From JBJXHG01 sp046160865 (GTDB lineage Bacteria; Planctomycetota; UBA1135; GCA-002686595), in NCBI GenBank assembly GCA_046160865.1, contig JBJXHG010000085.1:1-11921 (forward strand): a DNA stretch of 11,921 nucleotides. Direction: 5' to 3'. The position numbers were made by a program, and so were the translations under genes. Below are positions 11,853 through 11,921 of the stretch, one piece after another. The notes beneath the pieces were generated by a model. The model worked only from the letters and a program-made list of their open reading frames with translations. It searched no databases and was not told the origin of the DNA. Every line of letters begins with the position of its first letter. The stretch's first letter is position 1.

Positions 11853-11921
11853 CGATGAGCAGGATGGCGACCACCATGACAGCGGCGACTCGCAGCCGAG
11901 AACCCTTTGGCGGTGCTTCCT

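Larger units (their letters stand above)
11465..11921. other. Intergenic region packed with hairpins
   Basis: No supported gene is seen in these 457 bases. The region holds, in order, the operon terminator hairpin (11502-11529), a 210-nt imperfect palindrome (11545-11754), a short hairpin (11766-11793) and a minus-strand terminator (11821-11852). On the minus strand a frame is open from the right edge, reading EAPPKGSRLRVAAVMVV and on through a hydrophobic stretch, but it runs through the terminator and loses protein character. On the plus strand an ATG at 11876 opens a frame that leaves the window after 15 codons, too short to judge. Confidence 0.6.

Noticed and set aside
1..11921. Genome-wide reassignment of UGA as an explanation for the SelW frame
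   Set aside because: UGA ends the kinase, both AtuA-type genes, pta, both FKBP genes and the selenoprotein gene itself, so it is a normal stop. Only codon 11 of the SelW-like gene is recoded.
1..11921. CRISPR array, insertion sequence, tRNA or rRNA genes
   Set aside because: No regularly spaced repeats, transposase motifs, cloverleaf T-arm signatures or rRNA-like stretches were seen on either strand.

Overview
The window is very GC-rich DNA (about two-thirds G+C by eye) with third codon positions almost saturated in G/C. It comes from a Gram-negative-type bacterium: there are secreted and lipoprotein signal peptides and a soluble hybrid histidine kinase. The Met-rich secreted protein and the N-terminus of the DUF309 protein recall Planctomycetota, and Myxococcota are a second possibility. 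That assignment is inference. The genome must decode UGA as selenocysteine at least once, because a SelW-type selenoprotein gene with an in-frame UGA and a matching downstream hairpin lies at 934-1155. UGA is also the ordinary stop of most other genes here.

Layout. 1-813 has no convincing protein gene but holds several strong inverted repeats. A 35-residue single-helix membrane protein gene (814-921, +) meets the SelW-like selenoprotein gene (934-1155, -) tail to tail. The selenoprotein gene diverges from a secreted, cysteine-free, methionine-rich protein (1349-2413, +), which ends in a perfect 13-bp hairpin. A DUF309 protein (2535-3032, +) and a Rieske non-heme-iron oxygenase (3144-4277, +) follow. 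The oxygenase gene converges on a 1015-residue GAF-GAF-PAS-PAS-HisKA-HATPase-REC hybrid kinase (4493-7540, -). Between these two lies a long imperfect hairpin (4291-4451).

From 7742 to 11464 five plus-strand genes form an apparent operon, with gaps of 16 and 10 nt and then two 4-nt ATGA overlaps. They encode an AtuA-family (DUF1446) protein, a separate AtuA C-terminal-type domain, phosphate acetyltransferase, and two FKBP-type prolyl isomerases with lipoprotein-like signals. The first three suggest acyl-CoA and acyl-phosphate metabolism, with the two periplasmic or membrane-anchored foldases co-transcribed. The right end (11465-11921) is dense in hairpins: a probable operon terminator, a 210-nt imperfect palindrome, another short hairpin, and a minus-strand intrinsic-type terminator for a gene beyond the window.

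The most notable features are the hidden selenoprotein, easily missed because its UGA splits the frame after ten codons, and the recurring large intergenic palindromes.
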